From: an uncultured Eubacteriales bacterium
GTDB lineage: Bacteria; Bacillota; Clostridia; Oscillospirales; UMGS1783
Direction of reading: 5' to 3'
Assembly: GCA_934456365.1 (NCBI GenBank)
Contig: CAKSHC010000009.1
Location: forward strand, 1 to 64,000
DNA: 64,000 nt
The translations under genes were made by a program, and so were the position numbers. Below, in pieces: positions 39,668 through 46,514 of the stretch (positions within the stretch are counted from its first letter, which is position 1; the number at the start of each line of letters is the position of its first letter). A model generated the notes under the pieces. That model searched no databases. It was not told the DNA's origin and saw only the letters and a program-made list of their open reading frames with translations.

Positions 39668-42155
39668 ATGCCTTGTTTCCGCCGATCTTTCGAATATAAT
39701 GACACCCTTTGTCCTTGTAGTTTGCGCAGCCCAAAAAGTCGCCGTAAGGCCCACTTCGGCGCACAAGCCGCCCGCCGCACAGCGGACAGGTGTATCGTTC
39801 TTTGCGCATCGCCTCGCCATAAGCCTTCTCGATCTCTTTCACAAAAGCCGATTCGTTTCCCTGGATCGTAACAAGCCAAACCTTCTTCTTTGCCCGCGTG
39901 ATCGCCACATAAAACAGGCGGCGTTCTTCGGCAAAGGGATACCGATCGCCATTCTCAAGAAGTAATCGGAAAATGGGAGCGTCCGCCACCTGGCTCGGGA
40001 AACCCATACCATACGCTTTGTTGTTCAGCAAAAACACATAATCGGCCTGCAGCCCCTTGGAACCATGCGCCGTCATAAAAGAAATCTGCAGGTCGGGACG
40101 CTTGGAAAAAACCACCTCTGTCTGCCCATGCGCCGCATCGTACCTATAATCAAACCGATTGTCTTCATCCAGAATCTTTATATCGAATCGATACCGCCCC
40201 AGAAACAGCACAGTACTTCCCTTGGGCAAGTCTTTCAGCCGTTGTGCGAGAAACCCCATGGCATGAGCGTCGGTATACCCCGTAATTTTCTCCAAAGCAA
40301 AGCCTTGATCGGCAACCGCGCTGCGCAGTTCCTTCTTCTTTTGCTCCGGATTTTCCATGATAAACTGACCGCTGACAGAAATCAGGCTCTGAGGAAATCG
40401 ATAAGTCGTTTCAATCCGGCTGATCTCCGAAGCTCCCCAGTATTTCTCAAAGTTGAGGATAAAGCCGATGTCGCTTCCGCTGAAACGGTAAATGCTTTGC
40501 CAGTCGTCGCCCACGCAGAATAAGCGAAAATCCTGCTGCTTTCGCAGTGCCTCCAATAGCCGATAACGAGCCCGGGAAATATCCTGATATTCATCCACGA
40601 TCACATAGCGGTAGGAATGGGAAAACCGACGCTGCCGCACATAAGCAGAAGCCAGATTCACCATATCATTGAAATCAATTTCGGCCTTGTCGCACAGCAT
40701 ATTCTGATAGGCCGCAAAGATTGGATCGATCAACTCGATCGCGGTTTGGATGCTTTTCAGATTCTGAAAATCGCAATTTTTGAACCGAATATCATCCAAT
40801 GTGCAATCGTTGCTTTTTGTCAACGCAATAACGGTTCCAAACAGCTCCGCCACCCGATCGAGCTTCTGATTCTCCGTTCCGCCGATCTGCGCCCACAAAC
40901 GTTTGGCAGACAAAGGATTCAACACAACGCCGGCTTCTTTCAGGCGTTCCCCCAGTTTGACCAAAAGCTGTTCTTCCAGTTTTTCATAGGCGTAAACCTC
41001 AACCAGGCGGGTTCCGTGGCTGCGGTGCAGCTCGCGCTTCCACCGGATCCCTTCCTGATAGGTTTGTGCTGCGGATTTTCCATGTTTCCCGGAAAAATAG
41101 ACAGGAACCTCTCCCCGGCGATTGATCCCGAAATATTCAATATACAGATCAAAATCGGGAAGGTAAAAATCCGGATGGTATTGCCCAAACTCAGCTGTTC
41201 TTGTGTCAACCGGGTATTCCCGTTCGTACACATAGTCAACCCCGTTTTGCGCCAGAAAATTGGCAATATCCAGCTCGCCATAGCTTTTTACCGTTTCTTT
41301 TTTCAGCGTTACGGGCGGATTATATTTCAGATAAGAAAGATATTCTTTCTCGGTTTGAAATTCAAATTCAGATTTCTGTCCCGCTCCGTTAAAGGTCAGA
41401 TAACCGCACAATTTTCTCAGATAGGAAGAGTCCTGCGTCAGAACATCCAACTGGTTTCGGACAAATCGCCGGATATCATCCGTGTGTATTTTGGGCTTTT
41501 TTCCCTGCACGGAGGTAATAATCTCCAGTCCTAGCTTATGAAAGGTCTGCGCGGCGATCGGCAGACCGATTTCCTTCTTCAGCCGCTCGCTCATCTCTGA
41601 TGCGGAAGCATTGGTAAAGGATAGAACCAGGATATCCTCCGGTTTGCAGATTTCTTTTTTCAATAAATATTTCACATAGCCGACAATCGTGGTGGTTTTG
41701 CCCGTTCCTGCGCCGGCAAGAACAAGATGATTGCGCGCCTCCTTGGTAATGCAGCGCAGCTGCTGACTGTCAAGCGTCTTCCCTTCTACAGGCAAAATCA
41801 ACGCCGCAGCTTCTTCCTCCTTTTGGCTTGCCAGCCGATTATTGTGGGCCTGAATCTTGTCGGAAATCCGTTCATAAGCCCTCATAAATACAGGAGCCGA
41901 CTGCCGAATTTCACGCCCGGACAACCCGAAGCCAAACAATAGCCCGCCCGTCTTCTTCTTTGTCCGCTCGTACGTGGATCGCCATTTTTTCTGAAAGCAT
42001 TCTGCCGTCATGGGATCAAGATATTTGTCTTTTATAAGAAACAAGCGCTCTTCTTCCTGCAGCGCTTCTTCGATCTGCAAAAAAAGCTCGTTCTTCTCCT
42101 CTGCCTTTCGGCCGGCAGAATTTGATTCGGAGCATTGTTTCCGTTTCATCGGCAT
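39666..42155 (-). CDS. UvrD/HelIV-like helicase with embedded PD-(D/E)XK-like domain and zinc ribbon
   Basis: 829 residues. Walker A AGAGTGKTTT at 147-156, QTFHKLG, motif II VDEYQD, FCVGDDWQSIYRFSGSD, ETTYRFPQSL, TAHGSKGLQADYVFLLN and YVAITRAKKKVWL give a complete SF1A helicase. Between the halves of domain 1 (about 290-390) lies an insert with YHPDFYLPDFDLYIEYFG, resembling a PD-(D/E)XK nuclease core. The C-terminus has a topoisomerase-type zinc ribbon CPLCGG...GCANY...GCHYI. The layout is that of helicase IV-type proteins. The gene is clearly more AT-rich than its neighbours and stands alone, a sign of transfer. ATG 42155 has GGGAGG 9 bp ahead. Confidence 0.9.
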   Translation of the reverse strand: MPMKRKQCSESNSAGRKAEEKNELFLQIEEALQEEERLFLIKDKYLDPMTAECFQKKWRSTYERTKKKTGGLLFGFGLSGREIRQSAPVFMRAYERISDKIQAHNNRLASQKEEEAAALILPVEGKTLDSQQLRCITKEARNHLVLAGAGTGKTTTIVGYVKYLLKKEICKPEDILVLSFTNASASEMSERLKKEIGLPIAAQTFHKLGLEIITSVQGKKPKIHTDDIRRFVRNQLDVLTQDSSYLRKLCGYLTFNGAGQKSEFEFQTEKEYLSYLKYNPPVTLKKETVKSYGELDIANFLAQNGVDYVYEREYPVDTRTAEFGQYHPDFYLPDFDLYIEYFGINRRGEVPVYFSGKHGKSAAQTYQEGIRWKRELHRSHGTRLVEVYAYEKLEEQLLVKLGERLKEAGVVLNPLSAKRLWAQIGGTENQKLDRVAELFGTVIALTKSNDCTLDDIRFKNCDFQNLKSIQTAIELIDPIFAAYQNMLCDKAEIDFNDMVNLASAYVRQRRFSHSYRYVIVDEYQDISRARYRLLEALRKQQDFRLFCVGDDWQSIYRFSGSDIGFILNFEKYWGASEISRIETTYRFPQSLISVSGQFIMENPEQKKKELRSAVADQGFALEKITGYTDAHAMGFLAQRLKDLPKGSTVLFLGRYRFDIKILDEDNRFDYRYDAAHGQTEVVFSKRPDLQISFMTAHGSKGLQADYVFLLNNKAYGMGFPSQVADAPIFRLLLENGDRYPFAEERRLFYVAITRAKKKVWLVTIQGNESAFVKEIEKAYGEAMRKERYTCPLCGGRLVRRSGPYGDFLGCANYKDKGCHYIRKIGGNKA

Positions 42156-42216
42156 AGTCCATACCTCCCGGGATGATGCAAAAACGCCGGAAATTTTCTA
42201 TCCACGCCGGTTTGGC

Positions 42217-42963
42217 TTAACTCAGCAGCGCTTCCCTGCTCTTTTCCGGATCGAAGAGCAGCTGGGCGATGTGCAGCCCGTTTGCGCCGCCGGCCAGAAT
42301 TCCTTCCAGGCAATAGTGGCAGCTGCAGACCACGGCCTTCGTTTCATAGCGCCGGCAATACTCCCGCATGAGCCGCGTCTGCTCCTCTTCGGTATGGGGC
42401 TCGAAGAGCCCGGCGGCGTTTTCCCGGTAATGCTTCGGGGCCAGCTGCGGATTGCGGGCGACCTGCGGCCGATACAGGGATTTCCCGCAGAAATCAGCCT
42501 TTTCGCGGTTTGCGGGAAGCTCCAGAAAGCGAAGATTCATCTTGGAAAGCAGGCTGCGCACCGCCTCGTGGGTCGCGCTGCGGTCGCGCAGACGCCAGCA
42601 ATCCTGCAGCGTCACGCACGCCCCGGAATAATCCGGAAGCGGAAAGGCTTCGTCCTGATCCAGAAGCTCCCACAGCGAATGCACCTCGCGCACCCCGCGC
42701 CATTCCTCGGCGATGTTCAGGCAATTCGGGCAGAGCGACCAGAGGGAATCTTCGGGTGAAAAAACCGCGCTCTGCGGCAGCTCCCGCCAGCTCTTGGCGC
42801 AGGGCCCGGGCGGCATTTTCTCTTCGTAATACTCCGTGCGCCACCCCGGCACGCAGCAGCGCACCGTTTTCAGATCCCCGCGCGAGGCAATATATTCCCG
42901 TATTTTTCCGCTCAATTCGGGAAACTGCGCCGTAAACACGCAGCCCGCGATGTAGTATTTCAC
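42217..42963 (-). CDS. Cysteine-rich protein, HdrB/CCG-domain-like
   Basis: 248 residues with 11 or more Cys. KYYIAGCVFTAQFPELS opens the protein; then TVRCCVPGWRTEYYEEKMPPG, LWSLCPNCLNIAEEW, VTLQDCWRLRDR and VVCSCHYCLEGIL. The CC and CxxC pairs recall the CCG domains of heterodisulfide-reductase subunit B and GlpC, which bind 4Fe-4S clusters and act in electron transfer. I cannot name a substrate. A GTG start at 42963 is preferred (AGAGGG ahead, then MKYYIAGCVF); a longer frame to 43005 would overlap the PPC gene. It lies 29 bp behind the PPC gene and is likely cotranscribed. Confidence 0.75.
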   Translation of the reverse strand: MKYYIAGCVFTAQFPELSGKIREYIASRGDLKTVRCCVPGWRTEYYEEKMPPGPCAKSWRELPQSAVFSPEDSLWSLCPNCLNIAEEWRGVREVHSLWELLDQDEAFPLPDYSGACVTLQDCWRLRDRSATHEAVRSLLSKMNLRFLELPANREKADFCGKSLYRPQVARNPQLAPKHYRENAAGLFEPHTEEEQTRLMREYCRRYETKAVVCSCHYCLEGILAGGANGLHIAQLLFDPEKSREALLS

Positions 42964-42992
42964 TGCTTCCTGCCCTCTTTTGCTCGATTTTC

Positions 42993-43436
42993 TCAAAGAT
43001 CCCAAAGATTCAGGCCGGTTTCTTCGTCCGAAACGCGCTCAACGCGTCCATAAATCGGACGAATCACCACCTCGCAGGTCGCGCCGCAGCGCGCCCGGTT
43101 GAGATGCCCGCCGACCATCCGGCCGTCTTCCCCGGCGGCGGCCAGGTGAAGATGGCAGTAGGGGGCGCCGTTTTGGGTAGTGATCGTGCCGGAAAGGGAC
43201 ACGATCTCATGCGGCCCCGAAAATTCATTGGCCCGATATTCCTTTTTTTCCACGTTGTAAACCCCCACCGTGAAGGAATCGGTCGCGCCGATAGCTTCCA
43301 CCGAGGCCAGGGAAATCTTGAGCTGCCGAGCCGTTTCCAGGATCTGCTCCACGATTTCTTCGCCCCGATCCACGCGCAGCAGGACAGCCTCGGTCGGGCG
43401 GTTGAGCGGATTTCGCAAATATCTTTGATAACGCAT
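42993..43436 (-). CDS. PPC/DUF296-domain protein
   Basis: 147 residues. EAVLLRVDRGEEIVEQILETA, ASVEAIGATDSFTVGVYN, EIVSLSGTITTQNGAPYCHLHLAAAGEDGRMVGGHLNRA are the PPC pattern, with the CHLH metal-binding-type pair and GGHL. In plants the domain accompanies AT-hooks; bacterial single-domain forms are trimers that may bind DNA or small ligands, function largely unknown. ATG 43436 has GAGGAGG 7 bp ahead. It is the first gene ahead of the Cys-rich protein gene. Confidence 0.92.
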   Translation of the reverse strand: MRYQRYLRNPLNRPTEAVLLRVDRGEEIVEQILETARQLKISLASVEAIGATDSFTVGVYNVEKKEYRANEFSGPHEIVSLSGTITTQNGAPYCHLHLAAAGEDGRMVGGHLNRARCGATCEVVIRPIYGRVERVSDEETGLNLWDL

Positions 43437-43582
43437 GACGTTTCCTCCTCAAAATCACCGGTTTTCTTCTTTCATCATAGCGAAAAACGCGAAAAATCGC
43501 AAGAAAAAAGCTTGCGATTCAAGGGAAATCGTGGTAAAAAAGAGAAGAAATGCGCCGAAACCGGCGCAAATTTAAGCAAATT

Positions 43583-43606
43583 CCGGGCGAAAACCGCCCG
43601 TTTTTT
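43583..43606 (+). terminator. Terminator-like hairpin in the leader of the gene at 43628
   Basis: CGGGCG-aaaac-CGCCCG followed by TTTTTT, lying 7 bp before the AAAGGAG ribosome site. Two further hairpins precede it: ATCGCAAG/CTTGCGAT at about 43495-43518 and GCGCC/GGCGC at about 43552-43567. No rightward gene lies upstream, so it may be an attenuator. Confidence 0.6.
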
Positions 43607-43627
43607 CATAAAAAAAGGAGCAAAAAC

Positions 43628-44545
43628 ATGAAATCAAGAGCCAAAACAGCCCGGAAATGGATCCTTTTCTGGACGCTTTTTATCGGAATCGGTGCCTTGG
43701 GCGGCACGGCGATGATGCTTTTCGACCCTGCCGGAGAAACCACGGGCATGGCCGGTCTGATTCCCTTCTTTCAGGTTCTCCCTCTGGCCGACCGGCTTTT
43801 TCAGAATCTGATTTTTTCCGGGATCGCTCTTTTGATCGTCAATGGGCTTACCAACCTGACCGCTGCCGCGCTGATCTTTCGAAAAAAGCGAAGCGGGCTT
43901 TTTCTCGGCGGCCTTTTCGGAATCACGCTGATGCTCTGGATCGTGATTCAGTTTATCATTTTCCCGCCCAATTTCATGTCTACCGCCTATTTCTTCTTCG
44001 GTTTTTTCCAGGCGATTGCGGGATTTTCGGCCTGGATTTTTGACCGGCAGGAGGCCTTTTCCGTTTCCCCCTCCGATTATCCCAACATCGGGCAGGATCC
44101 GCAGCGGCTGGTTGTGTTTTTCTCGCGGATGGGATATTCCAAAAAGATCACCCTGGAAGAGGCCAACCGCACGGGCGCCGCGCTGTATGAGATCCAAACA
44201 CCCGAAAAAACCGACGGCACGCTCGGCTTTCTCTGGTGCGGGCGCTTCGGGATGCACCGCTGGGCCATGCCCATCGAGCCGCTGCCCGAAAATCTTTCCT
44301 CCTACCGGCATGTCACCCTTTGCGCGCCCATCTGGGTTTTCGCTCTTTGCTCGCCCATGCGGGCCTTCTGCCGGGCCGCCCGCGGCCAGATCCGCGAGGC
44401 CGATCTGATCACCCTGCACCACACCCGCGCCCGCTACCGCAATGCGCGCCGGGAGGTGGAGGAGCTTTTGGGGCTTTCCCTGACCGGCTACCGCAGCCTT
44501 TGCTGCCATTGCGGAAAAATCCTTTCCGAGCAGAAGGAAAAATAA
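43628..44545 (+). CDS. Membrane protein fused to a flavodoxin-like domain
   Basis: 305 residues. Residues 1-145 hold four hydrophobic helices. Residues 155-260 read RLVVFFSRMGYSKKITLEEANRTGAALYEI, then LPENLSSYRHVTLCAPIWVFALCSPMRAF, the beta-alpha layout of flavodoxins with SRMGYSKKI in the FMN-phosphate loop and APIW in the second flavin loop. The C-terminus has LCCHCG. A membrane-tethered FMN electron carrier is plausible. ATG 43628 has AAAGGAG 8 bp ahead. It is preceded by a leader with three hairpins ending in a terminator-like structure. Confidence 0.82.
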   Translation: MKSRAKTARKWILFWTLFIGIGALGGTAMMLFDPAGETTGMAGLIPFFQVLPLADRLFQNLIFSGIALLIVNGLTNLTAAALIFRKKRSGLFLGGLFGITLMLWIVIQFIIFPPNFMSTAYFFFGFFQAIAGFSAWIFDRQEAFSVSPSDYPNIGQDPQRLVVFFSRMGYSKKITLEEANRTGAALYEIQTPEKTDGTLGFLWCGRFGMHRWAMPIEPLPENLSSYRHVTLCAPIWVFALCSPMRAFCRAARGQIREADLITLHHTRARYRNARREVEELLGLSLTGYRSLCCHCGKILSEQKEK

Positions 44546-44582
44546 CTCTATTTTTGAAATGAAAATTCAAAAGCGAACAAAT

Positions 44583-44614
44583 AAAAGCCCCTGCAACTGT
44601 GCAGGAGCTTTTAT
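44583..44614. terminator. Shared terminator between convergent genes
   Basis: AAAAGCCCCTGCA-actg-TGCAGGAGCTTTT; serves the flavodoxin-like gene and the gene at 44641. Confidence 0.8.
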
Positions 44615-44640
44615 AATAATGGAGAAAATTCTGATTTTCT

Positions 44641-45234
44641 TCAATAAGAAACCTTGTTTTTCATTTCTTTATCCATCTGATAAAGATACCGATCCAGCAT
44701 CTCAAAAGGGATATCAGGATTCAGATTTTGTTCTTTATAGTATGCCACACAGTCTTTCAAATACTTCGTATAATCTTGCGGTGACGGGGCGCTTGGCATT
44801 TCTTTTTTATTAATCACACGATAAGCCCGCTGGTCCATAATTAAATACGTGGATGGATGGAAAAAGTGCAATATCGTACTTGCCATTGGAATTTTAATTC
44901 CTTGGCAAACCAGCATCCGACGCACAATCTCTTCTGTTTTTTGCGCCCACTCATCCGGAAAAGAATCCATCTCTGCAATTTTCACATTTTCCAAATTCCA
45001 GATATCGTTCAAAAGCTCTTTATCATTCCCAAAAGACACCTGCCGGTTCACTTTCCATAGAACAATTTCATTCACAATATCGTTAAGACTGCCTTCATGC
45101 AAACCATAATCTTTAATTCGATTTTCAATATCTTTTGAATCCAGGTAGTGCCAACTATCCAAAATTTCTTTTGGGGATTTCTTTATCTTCTCATACTTAT
45201 AGTCTATTTCGCTCGCTCTTGTTTGTTTTGACAC
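44641..45234 (-). CDS. AT-rich orphan protein, possibly HhH-GPD/OGG-fold-like
   Basis: 197 residues, helical, cytoplasmic. The only suggestive motif is MASTILHFFHPSTYLIMDQR at 117-136: the layout (hydrophobic helix, F-x-P-x-x-Y, then I-x-Asp-x-Arg) recalls the catalytic Asp region of 8-oxoguanine-glycosylase-fold proteins often seen in accessory DNA, but a catalytic Lys is not evident. Similarity is weak and the function is unknown. The start is GTG 45234 with AAGGGG about 11 bp ahead. Base composition is far more AT-rich than the surroundings, and it sits between a terminator and a tRNA array, so recent acquisition is likely. Confidence 0.72.
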   Translation of the reverse strand: MSKQTRASEIDYKYEKIKKSPKEILDSWHYLDSKDIENRIKDYGLHEGSLNDIVNEIVLWKVNRQVSFGNDKELLNDIWNLENVKIAEMDSFPDEWAQKTEEIVRRMLVCQGIKIPMASTILHFFHPSTYLIMDQRAYRVINKKEMPSAPSPQDYTKYLKDCVAYYKEQNLNPDIPFEMLDRYLYQMDKEMKNKVSY

Positions 45235-45462
45235 TTTTTGCCCACCCCTTTTTATTCATCCTTTTTTCCATTGGGTTGCGCCCACGCAAAAATAAGCGAT
45301 ATGCCGAGTTGTGCTCGACGTGATTTTTTCGCTGGCGCAAAAGTGATACTGTGCCTGTGGATCAGTGGCATTCTATCCACCATTATACTTGTGAATCGCC
45401 CTTACACTCGCGAAGCGAATATCACTGTGCAGCAATATCATTCGCCGCAAGGCGAATTTCAT
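45235..45462. other. Non-coding spacer with a run of small hairpins
   Basis: No gene is supported here. Its right part (about 45407-45458) holds short hairpins such as TCGCGAAGCGA and TTCGCCGCAAGGCGAA, separated by TATCACT/TATCATT/TTTCATT-type linkers, like the REP-like arrays found next to genes in gut Clostridia. A minus-strand TATAAT at 45382-45387 may serve the gene at 44641, without a good -35. Confidence 0.55.
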
Positions 45463-45498
45463 TGAAAAAGACCAAGCCACAAGGACTTGGTCTTTTTC
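45463..45498 (-). terminator. Terminator of the tRNA operon
   Basis: AAAAAGACCAAG-ccacaagga-CTTGGTCTTTTT, just past the tRNA-Cys 3' end on the minus strand. Confidence 0.88.
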
Positions 45499-45573
45499 TG
45501 GAGGCGCCACCCGGATTTGAACCGGGGCATAAGGGTTTTGCAGACCCTTGCCTTACCACTTGGCTATAGCGCC
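45499..45573 (-). tRNA. tRNA-Cys (GCA)
   Basis: 75 nt including CCA. Anticodon stem AGGGT/ACCCT with loop CTGCAAA (anticodon GCA); T arm CCCGG-TTCAAAT-CCGGG. Last gene of a five-tRNA operon. Confidence 0.95.
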
Positions 45574-45578
45574 TTATG

Positions 45579-45612
45579 AACACGCGCTCACAGAATAGCC
45601 GTGAGCGCGTGA
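45579..45612. repeat. Perfect inverted repeat between tRNA-Cys and tRNA-Gly
   Basis: CACGCGCTCAC and GTGAGCGCGTG form a perfect 11-bp stem around 11 bases. There is no T-tract, so it is more likely an RNA processing or stabilising hairpin in the tRNA precursor than a terminator. Confidence 0.75.
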
Positions 45613-45616
45613 ATTC

Positions 45617-45692
45617 TGGAGCGGATTACGAGGCTCGAACTCGCTACCTCCACCTTGGCAAGGTGGCGCTCTACCGGATGAGCTAAATCCGC
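45617..45692 (-). tRNA. tRNA-Gly (GCC)
   Basis: 76 nt including CCA. Anticodon stem CCACC/GGTGG with loop TTGCCAA (anticodon GCC); acceptor GCGGATT/AATCCGC. Confidence 0.96.
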
Positions 45693-45696
45693 ATGT

Positions 45697-45772
45697 TGGT
45701 GCCTTCGGTCGGAATCGAACCAACGACACGGGGATTTTCAGTCCCCTGCTCTACCAACTGAGCTACGAAGGC
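45697..45772 (-). tRNA. tRNA-Phe (GAA)
   Basis: 76 nt including CCA. Anticodon stem GGGGA/TCCCC with loop CTGAAAA (anticodon GAA); acceptor GCCTTCG/CGAAGGC. Confidence 0.97.
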
Positions 45773-45818
45773 AAGGACATTTTTGCCGTTCGGCAAAGAA
45801 AATCCCGAAAAGGACAAG

Positions 45819-45895
45819 TGGCGACTCCGATGGGACTCGAACCCACGACCTCTGCCGTGACAGGGCAGCGTTCTAACCAACTGAACTACGGAGCC
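45819..45895 (-). tRNA. tRNA-Asp (GTC)
   Basis: 77 nt including CCA. Anticodon stem CTGCC/GGCAG with loop CTGTCAC (anticodon GTC); acceptor GGCTCCG paired near-perfectly with CGGAGTC. The 46-bp gap to tRNA-Phe contains TTGCCG/CGGCAA, a small hairpin. Confidence 0.96.
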
Positions 45896-45904
45896 AGATA
45901 AAAA

Positions 45905-45980
45905 TGGTGGGAACTACAGGGCTCGAACCTGTGACCCTCTGCTTGTAAGGCAGATGCTCTCCCAGCTGAGCTAAGCTCCC
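45905..45980 (-). tRNA. tRNA-Val (TAC)
   Basis: 76 nt including CCA. Anticodon stem TCTGC/GCAGA with loop CTTACAA (anticodon TAC). First tRNA after the promoter at 46014-46043. Confidence 0.97.
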
Positions 45981-46013
45981 GAACCCCGGGCCGCCTCTCT
46001 TGACGGCTTCGTT

Positions 46014-46043
46014 ATTATACAATGGACGGGGTTGATTTGTCAA
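46014..46043 (-). promoter_or_regulatory. Promoter of the five-tRNA operon
   Basis: Minus strand TTGACA (46038-46043), 18-bp spacer, TATAAT (46014-46019); 33 bp from the tRNA-Val 5' end. Confidence 0.88.
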
Positions 46044-46110
46044 GGCCTTTTTTCAAACTTTTTGGAAAAATCCGAGAAAGCCCGAAAAACCCTTGCGGCG
46101 CCTCGCTTTT

Positions 46111-46461
46111 TTATTCCAAAGGCGCGCCGCAGCGGCCGCAGAATTCGTTGTCCCGACGGTTGACCGCCGTGCAATGCGGGCAGAATTTTTCGCCGCGGGC
46201 CTGGGCATAGGCGCTTTTCAGGGCGGCATATTCTTCCTTCATGGCGTCCAGCACGCCGGCCTGATTTTCGGTTTCGGCGTCAAACTGCGCGCGGGCGCGC
46301 TCGACCTGCTTTTTGCCGATCTCGGCATAGACGCGGTTCATTTCGCGCTCCAGGTCCTTGATCCGAATGACCAGCCGGCCTTCCTCCCAAAGCCCGACGG
46401 CTTTCTGGCCGACGGTTTGCGCCGTGGCGCTGATGACTTGAGGAATGTCTTCCATCTTCAT
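46111..46461 (-). CDS. Small coiled-coil zinc-ribbon protein
   Basis: 116 residues. Residues 25-85 are a long, charged amphipathic helix (RIKDLEREMNRVYAEIGKKQ and onward). The C-terminus is a zinc ribbon FCPHC...NEFCGRCGAPL with two CxxC pairs, the zinc_ribbon_2 type found in many Firmicutes. No enzyme motif. It may be an adaptor protein; function unknown. ATG 46461 has GGAGGCGG 7 bp ahead. It lies 53 bp after hemZ and may be read through from that operon. Confidence 0.85.
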   Translation of the reverse strand: MKMEDIPQVISATAQTVGQKAVGLWEEGRLVIRIKDLEREMNRVYAEIGKKQVERARAQFDAETENQAGVLDAMKEEYAALKSAYAQARGEKFCPHCTAVNRRDNEFCGRCGAPLE

Positions 46462-46514
46462 AGCATCCGCCTCCTTCTTTATTTCTATTAGTATACCATT
46501 TTTCTTTCTTCGAT

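Noticed and set aside
45135..45569. Short rightward frames over the spacer and tRNA-Cys
   Set aside because: They overlap a hairpin array, a terminator and a tRNA and have no ribosome site.
45499..45980. CRISPR-like regular spacing of similar units
   Set aside because: The units fold as five different tRNAs with distinct anticodons; they are not repeats.
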